Assembly: GCA_002317145.1 (NCBI GenBank)
Contig: DCIT01000054.1
Coordinates: forward strand, 16,899-80,898
Length of the DNA: 64,000 nt
Direction of reading: 5' to 3'
Origin: Caryophanales bacterium UBA1719
GTDB taxonomy: Bacteria > Bacillota_I > Bacilli_A > RFN20 > CAG-826
The translations under genes and the position numbers were made by a program. Shown piece after piece: positions 7,590-16,972 of this stretch (the stretch's first letter is position 1; each line of letters starts with the position of its first letter). The notes below the pieces were generated by a model, which searched no databases, was not told the origin of the DNA, and saw only the letters and a list, made by a program, of their open reading frames with translations.

Positions 7590-9638
7590 ATTTATAAGTT
7601 AGAGAATGTCTGTAAATCCTATGATAAGAAAGTTAATGTTTTAAATAATATTAATTTATCTTTTCCTAATGTTGGTTTTGTTTCTATACTAGGTAAATCA
7701 GGATCAGGTAAATCAACATTATTAAATTTATTAACTGGTATTGATAAGCCTTCTAAAGGAGAAGTTTATTTTAATAATATTAATCTAAATAAGATTAACG
7801 ATAAGAAGAAAAAGAAATATCAAAATAATGATTTAGGTATTTTATTTCAACATTTTAATTTGTTCGATGAATTCACTTGTTTAGATAATATTATTGTTCC
7901 GTGTTTAATTAAAGGTGATAAGAAAAGTGACGCGATTCATAAAGCAAAAGAATTATTACAAAAATATAAATTAGAGTATTTAACTAATCAAAAATTTAAG
8001 ACTTTATCAGGTGGAGAAAAACAAAGAGTTGCCTTAATAAGAGCGTTAATAAATTCTCCTAAAGTTATAATAGCTGATGAACCTACTGGAGCATTAGATT
8101 CATCTAATAGCGAGATTATAATCCAAGATTTAAAAGAATTATCTAAAGACCATTTAGTGATTGTAGTTACACATAACGAATCTTTAATTAGAAAATATGA
8201 AGATTATCGAATTAATATAGTTGAAGGTAAAACAAGCGAATTAGAAATCGTTAATAATAAAATTGATCTAAATAATCATAAAAGTAAAGTTAATTTCAAT
8301 TTAATTAAAACTTTTGTATTTACTCATATTAAAAAACATAAAGCTCGTAATTTTATTTCTTTACTAGCGATTTCTTTTTCTACTTTATGTTTGTTGTTAT
8401 CCTTTGGATATATCAATGGATCAAGAAATTCAGTTAATGAATATTCGCATAAATCTTTACAATACGGGTCAGCGACAATTGCGAAGAAAACTATTGTTGA
8501 TGTTCCTGGCTCTCCAATTAAAATATCAAAATTATCTAGGCCAGAAGAATCAGAAGTCTATTTTATTAAAGAGAATATTAAAAGTGCTTCAATTGTAAAT
8601 AATTATCAAATTGCCTTTCCTTCTTATCCTACATTTCAATTTGATAACAAGACTATTGATGATGTTGAATTTTCTTCAGTCTATGATTTTGATAATTATA
8701 AAAATTTATTAATTAAAGGCGGCATGCCTAATAATGATGAATTTTTAGAAGTGGTGGTAAATGAAGAATTTGTTAATCTCTATAATTATTCTTTAGACGA
8801 TATTTTAAATACTCAAATTCAACTTAGTTTTAATACTGAAATAAATAATGCTTCGATATCAAATAAAAATATTAAGGATAAAATTGAATACTCAAATATA
8901 TTAAAAATTAAAGGAGTAGTCAAAGAATTTTCATATTTAAATACTCCGCGAGTTTATTACTCATACTTAGGATTAGATGATTATTTAAACACCATAATTC
9001 TTCCGAATTATTCTAAAGAATTAGGATTTGATATTAGTCTAAAAGAAGTTGTTAGTTATGCAGATAATAAGAATTGCAATAGTGGTTTTTGCTATAACGT
9101 ATTTATTAATGATTTATCTGAAGTAGATAAATTATTTAACTATAAAAAGAAATTTGATGTCAGCAATGAGTTTGATATTTCTTCAACTTGTTATTCAGTA
9201 ATTGATTCATATTCTTCGATGACAAGCATTATTTCTAGTTCATTAATTATTTTTATTGTTATCGCCTTATTAGGAACGATATTCATTGTCTCAATTTCTT
9301 CGTATTCAAATTACACAATAAATAAAAAAGAATCTGCGATTTTATCAATCTTAGGTTTAGAAAGAAGAAAATTATTTTTAATATTTGTCGTAGAAAATAT
9401 TTTGTTATCAATTATAAGTTTATCTATTTCGTTTATGCTTTCTAAACCTTTAGAAATTCTTTTTAATTTATTGCTTAACAAGAATTTTCATTTAGAAAAT
9501 CTTATATCTATTCCTTTTTTATCTTTAGTGACTTTATTAGTAATTATCGCAGTTATTTTAATAAGCGCATTATCAACGTTTATACCGTTTATCTTCTATG
9601 AGAAGAATTTTATTGTGAATGAGTTAAAAGACGAATGA
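7590..9638 (+). CDS. ABC transporter ATPase fused to an FtsX-type permease (probable ATT start)
   Basis: MacB/BceA-like ATPase joined to a permease, 682 residues if started at ATT 7590. Walker A GKSGSGKST is at residues 35-43, the signature LSGGEKQ at about 139-145 and Walker B VIIADEP at about 159-165. One membrane segment near 255-275, a large outer domain and three segments at about 545-680 give FtsX topology. The first in-frame standard start is TTG 7860, which would remove Walker A. There is no ATG, GTG or TTG between the upstream stop (7566) and 7860. ATT 7590 aligns with the Met of the downstream paralogue (MIKLKNISKSF against (ATT)YKLENVCKSY) and has GAGG 8 bases upstream. It ends in TGA overlapping the next ATG. 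Substrate unknown; peptide antibiotic or lipid handling are typical for the family. Confidence 0.8.
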   Translation: MYKLENVCKSYDKKVNVLNNINLSFPNVGFVSILGKSGSGKSTLLNLLTGIDKPSKGEVYFNNINLNKINDKKKKKYQNNDLGILFQHFNLFDEFTCLDNIIVPCLIKGDKKSDAIHKAKELLQKYKLEYLTNQKFKTLSGGEKQRVALIRALINSPKVIIADEPTGALDSSNSEIIIQDLKELSKDHLVIVVTHNESLIRKYEDYRINIVEGKTSELEIVNNKIDLNNHKSKVNFNLIKTFVFTHIKKHKARNFISLLAISFSTLCLLLSFGYINGSRNSVNEYSHKSLQYGSATIAKKTIVDVPGSPIKISKLSRPEESEVYFIKENIKSASIVNNYQIAFPSYPTFQFDNKTIDDVEFSSVYDFDNYKNLLIKGGMPNNDEFLEVVVNEEFVNLYNYSLDDILNTQIQLSFNTEINNASISNKNIKDKIEYSNILKIKGVVKEFSYLNTPRVYYSYLGLDDYLNTIILPNYSKELGFDISLKEVVSYADNKNCNSGFCYNVFINDLSEVDKLFNYKKKFDVSNEFDISSTCYSVIDSYSSMTSIISSSLIIFIVIALLGTIFIVSISSYSNYTINKKESAILSILGLERRKLFLIFVVENILLSIISLSISFMLSKPLEILFNLLLNKNFHLENLISIPFLSLVTLLVIIAVILISALSTFIPFIFYEKNFIVNELKDE

Positions 9639-12391
9639 TTAAGCTAAAGAATATTTCTAAGAGTTTTAAAGTAGAGGTAATTAAGGATATTAATTACACT
9701 TTTAAGAATACTGGTTTATATTCGATTGTTGGACATTCTGGATCTGGTAAATCAACTTTATTAAATATCATCAGTGGTCTAGATAATTCTTATAAAGGAG
9801 AGTTATTAATTGATGATGTTAATTTAAAATATTCTTCATTAGAAGAAAGAAGTAAATTTCGTTTAAGCAATATTGGATACATCTTTCAAGACTTCTCCTT
9901 AATACATCTTTTATCAGTGCATGATAATGTCATATTTAATATTGATTCTATTTCAACTTTATCAAGTAGAAAAAAAGAGATATTAGTAAATAAAGCTTTA
10001 TCGTTAGTAGGTTTGCTTGATAAAAAGAAATGTGTGGTAAATAAATTATCTGGAGGAGAACAACAAAGAGTAGCGTTCGCTAGAGCAATAATTACTTCTC
10101 CTAAATATTTATTATGCGATGAACCGACTGGTAATCTAGATGATAAAAATAGTGAGATTATATTTTCTTTGTTAAAGAAATATAGCAAAAATCACACTGT
10201 TATAGTTGTAAGTCATGATGAAGAAAAGGTTAATAAATATTCAGATGAAATAATAAAAATTAAAGATGGAGTTATTGAAAATACAAGATGTATTTTAGAA
10301 GAAAATGAAATAAATAAACCTAGAATAAAACTCCCTTTAAAAGAAAAGCCATCATTATCTTTTCCACTTAGATTAAAAAGTGGATTAATGAAAATTAAAG
10401 AAAAGAAATTTAGGTCTATATTCACTAATTTTATTTCCTCTATTTCATTAGTGGCGTTAGGAATAGGAATAGTTGTTACAACATCATTACAAAATCAAAT
10501 TGTAGATTCGTTTTCTAATCTTATAAACGCGAATCAATTAATTGTAAGTAAAAAGACTAATAATCCGAATCCTTATACTTCTTATATCGCTGCAAGTGAA
10601 GATATTGTCGATGAAATTTATAAAGACTATTCTACTTATATTCATGATTACGGAGTTACATATTTAACAGATTTTAATTCGTTCTTTAAAGATAGAAATC
10701 AAGTTTATTTATTACAAGGAAGCAAGAAAATTATTCTTGATTCATTCTCAGCAGAAAAATTTAATTCTTATGTCTGGCCTGAGGAAAAAGTAGAGACACC
10801 CTTTTATCCTAAGATAGAAAAAATATTAAGTCCTAATGATATAGTCCTAGGATTAACTTATGTTGATATGGTTAACTTATGTATTTCACTTCAACTCGAA
10901 AGAAGTTTTGAATCTCTAGGATCATATATTGAGACTCATGAAATGCGATTATTTCTTGGAATAGATAACTTAGATTGGGGATATGATAACGATATTGAAT
11001 TTAACCTTGTCAGTGTTTATCCTTCTTCAAAAAGTGAAATATATCATACTGAAAGATTCTTTAATTCATATGTATTTGAAATAGAAGGGCATTTACCAAC
11101 CACAGATGAAATAGAATCTAACCCTAAAGATCCTTGGACATTAAAGAAAGTATTTAATTTTCACGCGGTCGAATCTCCAACTTATTTAATTGAAGAAGTG
11201 ATATTAAATTCTAAATACGATGATGTTTTGCTAGAGAATGCTCACAATTTTTTAGATGATCATTGCATTGTTGAAGAAACATGTTTTAAGAATTTAATAT
11301 TTGTATTTTCTATAGATAAAAACACAATAAATATTTCGGATATTAAAAGTTTTAAGAAAATATCTTCTTCAATTAATAGTTATTATCTTTCTTCAAATTC
11401 TGGATATCAGATGCATTCAAGCGGAATGATTGAAGGATTCTCAAACAATATAGGATTCTCTTTTAACGAAGAAAAGATAATCGAAGTTGGAGATTATCTA
11501 TCAAAAGAAATTGAAGGAGAAATGATGGAGTTTGATGAAGTTGGATTAGGATCAATTACTAGGTTTAATAAAAATGCAGTTTTATTTTCTAGTGATTTAA
11601 GCAATGTTTCAAAAGGAGAAAAGCCTAAAAATTATAATGAGATTGTTATATCTACTGGATTAGCGACTTATCTTAAAAAATCTAATCCATTATATGAAGA
11701 ATTATTTTATTGTTACTACTCTAAATCACTAGATTCAACAATTATTAATCACTTTAAAGTTGTAGGAATAGTGGAAGAAGAGAAAAACTACATTTATCAT
11801 AATCCATTATTTTCTATTTCATTTTTTCGCGATCGATTAGGAATATCTTCCTTTAATGTTATGCCGACGAATATGGTTTTAAATTTGAATGAAGGATGCG
11901 ATATTAACTTACTAATTAATAATTTATCAAGTAGCTTTAAAGAATATAATTTTGTTTGTCCTTTAGATCAAATTAATCAAACTGTTAATGAAGTTATGGA
12001 TTATGTTGTAGTGATTGCTGTAGCTTTTTCATCAGTCTCTTTGATTATTAGTATTTTGCTATTAGCGCTTTCTTCTTATCTCACAATTGTAGAGAGCAAA
12101 AATGAAATAAAGATGCTTAAAAAGATAGGACATTCAAATAAAACAATTAGAGAATATGTAGTCTCTCATACATTTGTTTTAGGTGTTATATCTACATTAC
12201 TTGCACTTATTGAATTATTTATTTTTCAAATTATATTATCAGTATTTTTAAATAGTTATTTCTCTAGTAGTGGAGGTATTTCAATTTCATTCTTACCGTT
12301 TTTAATTGTTATATTAGTAGGAATTATCATTCCTGTTGTTGTCTCTACAATAATATCAATCATTGTTTTACATAATAAAAAGGAGGGTTAA
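9635..12391 (+). CDS. ABC transporter ATPase fused to an FtsX-type permease (second paralogue)
   Basis: 918 residues, same architecture as the gene before it. Walker A GHSGSGKST is at 33-41, signature LSGGEQQ at 138-144 and Walker B YLLCDEPTG at about 158-166. A first membrane segment follows near 265-285. A very long outer domain of about 480 residues comes next, then three membrane segments in the last 150 residues. The ATG overlaps the previous stop (ATGA), so the two half-transporters are probably made together and may form a heterodimer. Fused ATPase-FtsX pairs in Bacilli are often linked to export of, or resistance to, peptides; no substrate can be read from the sequence. Confidence 0.88.
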   Translation: MIKLKNISKSFKVEVIKDINYTFKNTGLYSIVGHSGSGKSTLLNIISGLDNSYKGELLIDDVNLKYSSLEERSKFRLSNIGYIFQDFSLIHLLSVHDNVIFNIDSISTLSSRKKEILVNKALSLVGLLDKKKCVVNKLSGGEQQRVAFARAIITSPKYLLCDEPTGNLDDKNSEIIFSLLKKYSKNHTVIVVSHDEEKVNKYSDEIIKIKDGVIENTRCILEENEINKPRIKLPLKEKPSLSFPLRLKSGLMKIKEKKFRSIFTNFISSISLVALGIGIVVTTSLQNQIVDSFSNLINANQLIVSKKTNNPNPYTSYIAASEDIVDEIYKDYSTYIHDYGVTYLTDFNSFFKDRNQVYLLQGSKKIILDSFSAEKFNSYVWPEEKVETPFYPKIEKILSPNDIVLGLTYVDMVNLCISLQLERSFESLGSYIETHEMRLFLGIDNLDWGYDNDIEFNLVSVYPSSKSEIYHTERFFNSYVFEIEGHLPTTDEIESNPKDPWTLKKVFNFHAVESPTYLIEEVILNSKYDDVLLENAHNFLDDHCIVEETCFKNLIFVFSIDKNTINISDIKSFKKISSSINSYYLSSNSGYQMHSSGMIEGFSNNIGFSFNEEKIIEVGDYLSKEIEGEMMEFDEVGLGSITRFNKNAVLFSSDLSNVSKGEKPKNYNEIVISTGLATYLKKSNPLYEELFYCYYSKSLDSTIINHFKVVGIVEEEKNYIYHNPLFSISFFRDRLGISSFNVMPTNMVLNLNEGCDINLLINNLSSSFKEYNFVCPLDQINQTVNEVMDYVVVIAVAFSSVSLIISILLLALSSYLTIVESKNEIKMLKKIGHSNKTIREYVVSHTFVLGVISTLLALIELFIFQIILSVFLNSYFSSSGGISISFLPFLIVILVGIIIPVVVSTIISIIVLHNKKEG

Positions 12392-12393
12392 AA

Positions 12394-13239
12394 ATGTTAA
12401 ATTTAATTAGGAAAGATTATCCAGAAATGTCATCAAATGATTTAAAGCTTATTGATGCGTTCATTTGGAACAAATGCAGTGAATATTATTTTATAGATTA
12501 TCTTAGATGTACAAACGGAAACGCACTAGACTCAATTGAATTTTATAAATTTGATGAAGATTTAAGAGCGATTTTAACGAATTTTATTATTAGATTTGAA
12601 ATACAACTTAAAACAGATTTTGTTAAAAAACTATATGTGACAACTAATTCGGAACATTTTTTTAAAGATAAATCTTTCTATTTAAAAAGCGCCCTTTCTC
12701 GAAATAATAAATTTAGTGAATCAACTTTTGAATTTATTGTTGCGAAAATTGAAAATGAATACAAGAGATATAAATTTAAAACACCGGGTCCTTTAAATTA
12801 TGTAGCTTTATCGTTTTGCTCTTTTGGATCTTTCCAATCACTATTTAAATTTATAAATATTTCTTATAAAAAAGAATTTATAAATATGTATACTAGGAAT
12901 CTTCCTAGACATGATTTTAAAATTTTGAATATGTATATTAGTGCAATAAGAATGATAAGAAACAGATGCGCACATGGGAATCATGTCGTAACCTTAAAAA
13001 TGAAAAATCAGTTAGAAAAACTATCATTTATTACTAAAACTGAAAATTTATATATCGATTTGAAAATAAAAGTGTTCGAAGCTGTATTAATTTTTTTACT
13101 AAATCACTTGGAATGTTCAAACGAATATGAAGAGAGAATGTCAAAATTAATAAATAAATATAAAAAATTGATAACAAAATATTACGGTTTCCACGTCTTT
13201 TCTTACAATATATTTAAAATATTTAACATCATTGATTAA
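12394..13239 (+). CDS. Abi_2 (AbiD/AbiF-like) abortive infection family protein, HEPN fold
   Basis: 281 residues. The Abi_2 landmarks are present in order: FYKFDEDLRAILTNFIIRFE (about 50-69), the central PGPLNYVALSFCSFGSFQSL (131-150) and the HEPN-type motif RNRCAH with Arg189 and His194 (R-x4-H, the catalytic pair of HEPN RNases). These proteins are linked to phage-induced growth arrest by RNA cleavage. Here the gene starts 2 bases after the ABC pair with a perfect AAGGAGGG, so it belongs to the same operon. A tiny self-terminated RNA follows at once (13258-13302). Family assignment is good; the target and trigger are unknown. Confidence 0.8.
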   Translation: MLNLIRKDYPEMSSNDLKLIDAFIWNKCSEYYFIDYLRCTNGNALDSIEFYKFDEDLRAILTNFIIRFEIQLKTDFVKKLYVTTNSEHFFKDKSFYLKSALSRNNKFSESTFEFIVAKIENEYKRYKFKTPGPLNYVALSFCSFGSFQSLFKFINISYKKEFINMYTRNLPRHDFKILNMYISAIRMIRNRCAHGNHVVTLKMKNQLEKLSFITKTENLYIDLKIKVFEAVLIFLLNHLECSNEYEERMSKLINKYKKLITKYYGFHVFSYNIFKIFNIID

Positions 13240-13252
13240 TTTGGGGTATTAT
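13223..13252 (+). promoter_or_regulatory. Promoter for the small RNA after the Abi gene
   Basis: TTAACA (13223-13228), an 18-base spacer and TATTAT (13247-13252) fit a sigma-A-type promoter. It lies at the very end of the Abi gene and would start transcription at about 13258-13260. Confidence 0.5.
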
Positions 13253-13257
13253 ATTTG

Positions 13258-13302
13258 TAGAGACGTGGAGTACTTACCACGTGCCGGGTAACCGGCTTTT
13301 TT
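13258..13302 (+). ncRNA. Tiny structured RNA of about 45 nt downstream of the Abi gene
   Basis: Two hairpins in tandem. ACGTGG (13263-13268) pairs with CCACGT (13277-13282) around an 8-base loop. GCCGG (13283-13287) pairs with CCGGC (13292-13296) around a GTAA tetraloop and runs into six T, forming an intrinsic terminator. With the promoter at 13223-13252 it would be an independent transcript. It could be only the operon terminator with an extra hairpin, but the first hairpin and the private promoter argue for a separate RNA. No known class recognised. Confidence 0.5.
13283..13302 (+). terminator. Intrinsic terminator after the ABC-Abi operon
   Basis: GCCGG-GTAA-CCGGC followed by TTTTTT. It serves the Abi operon and the small RNA above. 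Confidence 0.85.
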
Positions 13303-13366
13303 ATTTCTTACAAGATAATTATTATTTAATTTACTATGAAATAATTATTGATATAATAATTATCGT

Positions 13367-14473
13367 ATGTCGTTAAAAGCAGGTATTGTTGGTCTTCCAA
13401 ATGTTGGTAAATCTACCTTGTTTAACGCGATTACAAATTCACATGTTGAAGCCGCAAATTATCCTTTTGCGACTATTAATCCAAACACCGGAGTAGTCAT
13501 AGTACCAGATAAAAGATTAGATTTTCTTTCTAATGCTTTTAAACCTAAAAAAACTATCTATGCAACATTTGAATATTACGATATTGCTGGATTAGTTAAA
13601 GGCGCTTCTAAAGGAGAAGGATTAGGAAATCAATTCTTATCGCATATTAGAGAGTGTGACGCAATCGTCGAAGTTGTGCGTTGTTTTGATAATCCAGATA
13701 TCATTCACGTTGAAGGTTCAGTTGATCCTAAAAGAGATATTGAAACAATCAATATAGAACTTGCTATGGCGGATTTAGATACTGTCACTAAACGTATTGG
13801 AAAAGTAGAAACAAAAGCTAGAACCTCTAAAGATAAACATTCAATATTTGAATTAAACGCTTTAACTAAGGTATCTAGCAAATTGACAAATGGAGAATCA
13901 ATTAGAAACATTTCTTTAACCAGTGAAGAATATGAATATTTATTTAAAGAATTACATTTATTATCACTTAAACCAATCATCTATGTTGCGAATGTAAGTG
14001 AAGCTGATTACTCAAATATTTCTAATTGTAAATATCTTAAAGTAGTAGAAGAAATCGCTAGTAAAGAAAATGCTCAAGTTATTCCTGTATCATGTGAAAT
14101 TGAATATCAAATATCGACATTAGAAAGCAAAGATAGACAAGAATTCTTATCTAGTTTAAATCAAACTGAATCCGGATTAGATAAATTAGTTAAAGCTTCT
14201 TATAAGTTACTTAATTTAGCTACGTTCTTTACGGTTGGAGAAGATGAATGTCGTGCTTGGACATTTACTAATGGAATGCTTGCTCCTGATTGTGCAGGAG
14301 TTATTCACACCGATTTTAAGAAAGGATTTATTAAAGCAGAAATTTATAGTTTTGACGATTTTAAAGAATTAGGTTCTGAACTTGCGATAAAAGAAAAAGG
14401 AAAACTAAGAATGGAGGGGAAAGATTATAAGTTTAAAGATGGCGATGTCGCTTTCTTTAAATTTAATGTTTAA
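13367..14473 (+). CDS. ychF: Redox-responsive ATPase YchF (Obg family)
   Basis: Ribosome-associated P-loop ATPase. 368 residues: G1 motif GLPNVGKST at 9-17, switch region EYYDIAGLVKGASKGEGLG, the divergent G4 motif NVSE instead of NKxD (the reason YchF binds ATP rather than GTP), and the C-terminal TGS domain ending VAFFKFNV. The promoter is TTTACT (13330-13335), 16 bases, TATAAT (13352-13357). The ATG begins only 9 bases after the -10, so the mRNA should be leaderless or nearly so. It heads a run with ispF and argS. Confidence 0.96.
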   Translation: MSLKAGIVGLPNVGKSTLFNAITNSHVEAANYPFATINPNTGVVIVPDKRLDFLSNAFKPKKTIYATFEYYDIAGLVKGASKGEGLGNQFLSHIRECDAIVEVVRCFDNPDIIHVEGSVDPKRDIETINIELAMADLDTVTKRIGKVETKARTSKDKHSIFELNALTKVSSKLTNGESIRNISLTSEEYEYLFKELHLLSLKPIIYVANVSEADYSNISNCKYLKVVEEIASKENAQVIPVSCEIEYQISTLESKDRQEFLSSLNQTESGLDKLVKASYKLLNLATFFTVGEDECRAWTFTNGMLAPDCAGVIHTDFKKGFIKAEIYSFDDFKELGSELAIKEKGKLRMEGKDYKFKDGDVAFFKFNV

Positions 14474-14476
14474 TTT

Positions 14477-14956
14477 ATGATTCGCATTGGATTTGCAAAA
14501 GATATACATGCCTTAAAAAAAGGAAGAAAATTAATGCTTGCTGGTATTAATATTCCTAGTGAAAAAGGTGAAGTCGCTCATAGTGATGGCGATGTTGTTT
14601 TTCACGCCATTAGCGAAGCTATGCTTGGCGCATTAGCCTTAGGAGATCTTGGTAAATTCTATCCAACGAATGATAAGAAATATAAAGACATTGATTCTAA
14701 AATTATTCTTTTAGATGTTTATAAAAAAGTAAATAAAATGAAATATAAAATTAATAATATTGATATAAGTGTTGAATTAGAAAAACCTAAATTAGCGAAA
14801 TATATTTTAGATATGAGAAAGAACATTTCTAAATTATTAAAAATAAAATTAGATCAAATATCTATTAAAGCGAATACAAATGAAAAAATGGATGCAGTAG
14901 GAAAAAACGAAGCAGTCATTGCCTACTCAGTAGTATTATTAGAGAGCAAAAAATAA
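14477..14956 (+). CDS. ispF: 2-C-methyl-D-erythritol 2,4-cyclodiphosphate synthase
   Basis: Fifth step of the MEP isoprenoid pathway. 159 residues, normal length. The metal ligands Asp9, His11 and His43 are all present (AKDIH and FHAI), as is the C-terminal substrate loop KANTNEKMDAVGKNEA. It starts 3 bases after ychF. No other MEP gene is in the window. Confidence 0.94.
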   Translation: MIRIGFAKDIHALKKGRKLMLAGINIPSEKGEVAHSDGDVVFHAISEAMLGALALGDLGKFYPTNDKKYKDIDSKIILLDVYKKVNKMKYKINNIDISVELEKPKLAKYILDMRKNISKLLKIKLDQISIKANTNEKMDAVGKNEAVIAYSVVLLESKK

Positions 14957-14958
14957 TT

Positions 14959-16581
14959 ATGGCTATTGAAATTACTTTAAAAGAAAAAATTGTTGAAGCA
15001 TTAAATAAACTTGGTGTTTCTTTTGATATTGCTAATGTAAATATTGACCATTCAAAAGATCCAAGTCATGGAGATTATGCTTCAAATATTGCTTTTAAAG
15101 TAAATTCAAAAATTGGTCCAAATCCAGTTGAAACTGCAAATAAAATTGTCGATGCTATTGATAAATCAATCTTCAAAAAAATTGAAGTCGCTAAACCTGG
15201 ATTTATTAATTTCTTTTTAAAGTCTGATTCTATTTCTTCTATCATTCAAGAAATTGTTAACGCAAAAGAAAATTATGGAAGAGGAGAAAAGATTAAAAAG
15301 AAAATTAATGTTGAATTTGTTAGCGCAAATCCAACAGGACATCTGCATGTAGGACATGCGCGTTGTGCAGCTTATGGTGATTCTTTAAGTAGAATTTTAT
15401 CTTTTGCAGGATATGATGTAACACGCGAATATTATATTAATGATGCCGGCAATCAAATTAAGAATTTAGGAGAATCTTTATATCAAAGATATCTTGAATT
15501 ATTCGGTAATAAAGCAGTTATTCCTGCTGATGGATATCAAGGTGAAGATGTTATTGAAATTGCTAAAGAATTAAAAAATAAATATGGCGATAAATTATTA
15601 GAGAGAACAGATTCTAATTTAGAGCTAATTACTAATTTTGGTAAACAAGAAGAATTAGAAAATATTAAAAAAGATTTAAAAAGATTTGGAGTAGTCTTTG
15701 ATGTTTATTCAAGCGAAACAGAAATTAGAAAATCTGGAGCAATTGAAAAAGCGTTAGAAGAATTAAAACCACATATTTATGAATCAGAAGGTGCGAAATT
15801 TTTAAAGACTACTGATTATCTAGATGATAAAGATAGAACAATAATTAAGAGTAACGGAGATTACACTTATTTCTTACCTGATATTGCTTATCACTATAAC
15901 AAGATGAGCAGAGGTTTTGATTTACTAGTAGATGTTTTAGGTGCGGATCATCATGGTTATATTAATAGAATGAAATCAGCATTAATGATGAAAGGATATT
16001 CTAAAGATAGTTTAGAGATTCCTTTAATTCAAGTTGTTAGATTGATGGATAATGGTGTTGAAGTAAAAATGTCTAAAAGAACCGGAAATGCTATTACTTT
16101 AAAAGAACTTTGCGATGAAGTTGGAGTAGAAGCAGTTAGATATTTCTTTGTTGCAAGAAGTAACACTTCTCATTTAGATTTTGATTTTAATTTAGCAAAG
16201 TCTCACACTAATGATAATCCAGTGTATTATGCAATGTACGCTCATGCTCGTTTAGCGAATGTTATGAAATTAGCGGGTGATATAAAACCAGTCTATTCTG
16301 GAGAACTATTAAAAGAAAAAATTGAACTAGATTTACTTAAAGCAATTCAAGAATTCCCAAATGTAGTTAAGTCTATCGCTAAAACGTTTGAAGTTCATAA
16401 AATGGGAATTTATATACATTCTGTAGCAACTTTAATTCATTCATTCTATAATGAATGTCGGATAGTTGACAAAAGTAATCTAAATTTGACCGCTAATCGA
16501 CTAGGATTAGTTGAAGCTTGTAAGATTACTTTGTATAATGCTTTAGACCTTATTGGTATAAAAGCACCTGATAAAATGTAA
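14959..16581 (+). CDS. argS: Arginyl-tRNA synthetase
   Basis: Class I synthetase that charges tRNA-Arg. 540 residues. It has the N-terminal Add1 domain (1-100), the HIGH-type motif HVGH at 130-133, the loop KMSKR at 370-374 and the anticodon-binding helical domain to the end. It starts 2 bases after ispF without a Shine-Dalgarno. Confidence 0.97.
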   Translation: MAIEITLKEKIVEALNKLGVSFDIANVNIDHSKDPSHGDYASNIAFKVNSKIGPNPVETANKIVDAIDKSIFKKIEVAKPGFINFFLKSDSISSIIQEIVNAKENYGRGEKIKKKINVEFVSANPTGHLHVGHARCAAYGDSLSRILSFAGYDVTREYYINDAGNQIKNLGESLYQRYLELFGNKAVIPADGYQGEDVIEIAKELKNKYGDKLLERTDSNLELITNFGKQEELENIKKDLKRFGVVFDVYSSETEIRKSGAIEKALEELKPHIYESEGAKFLKTTDYLDDKDRTIIKSNGDYTYFLPDIAYHYNKMSRGFDLLVDVLGADHHGYINRMKSALMMKGYSKDSLEIPLIQVVRLMDNGVEVKMSKRTGNAITLKELCDEVGVEAVRYFFVARSNTSHLDFDFNLAKSHTNDNPVYYAMYAHARLANVMKLAGDIKPVYSGELLKEKIELDLLKAIQEFPNVVKSIAKTFEVHKMGIYIHSVATLIHSFYNECRIVDKSNLNLTANRLGLVEACKITLYNALDLIGIKAPDKM

Positions 16582-16592
16582 GGAGGAAAATT

Positions 16593-16946
16593 ATGTCAAA
16601 TAATAAAGCTATGTTAGAAATTGCCTTAGAGGTAATGAAGGATAAAAAGTCCGTTGCGTTCTCAACAATTTGGACTGCAGTCTGCAAAGAATTAGAACTT
16701 TCTGATGAAGAGAAGAAATCCAAAGTTGGAAACTTCTATACTCAATTATCTTTAGATGGACGTTTTGTTGCCTTAGGAGGCAATAAATGGTCCCTCAGAG
16801 ATCGTTTACCATATGATAAAATCCATGTTGATTTAAGTGAAGTCTATAACGATATGGAAAGTGAAAGTGATGACGATGAAGAGGAAGAAGAGAACGAGAA
16901 AAAAGATAAAGTTACTCCTCAACAAGAGGATTCAACTAATATTTAA
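16593..16946 (+). CDS. rpoE: RNA polymerase delta subunit
   Basis: Gram-positive accessory polymerase subunit that promotes recycling. 117 residues: an N-terminal HARE-HTH domain (about 1-75, FSTIWTAVCKEL through DGRFVALGGNKWSLRD) and a strongly acidic tail (about 85-110). The tail is shorter than in Bacillus. The ribosome-binding site AAGGAGG is 8 bases before the ATG. This gene helps place the organism in Bacilli or Mollicutes. Confidence 0.9.
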   Translation: MSNNKAMLEIALEVMKDKKSVAFSTIWTAVCKELELSDEEKKSKVGNFYTQLSLDGRFVALGGNKWSLRDRLPYDKIHVDLSEVYNDMESESDDDEEEEENEKKDKVTPQQEDSTNI

Positions 16947-16972
16947 TCATTATATTTAGGAGGTAAAAATAT

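Noticed and set aside
9620..9660. Possible use of TGA as tryptophan (Mycoplasma code)
   Set aside because: Several genes end in TGA exactly where an ATGA overlap begins the next gene (9635, 19365, 21419), and Trp is encoded by TGG throughout; reading TGA as Trp would add only a few residues before another stop.
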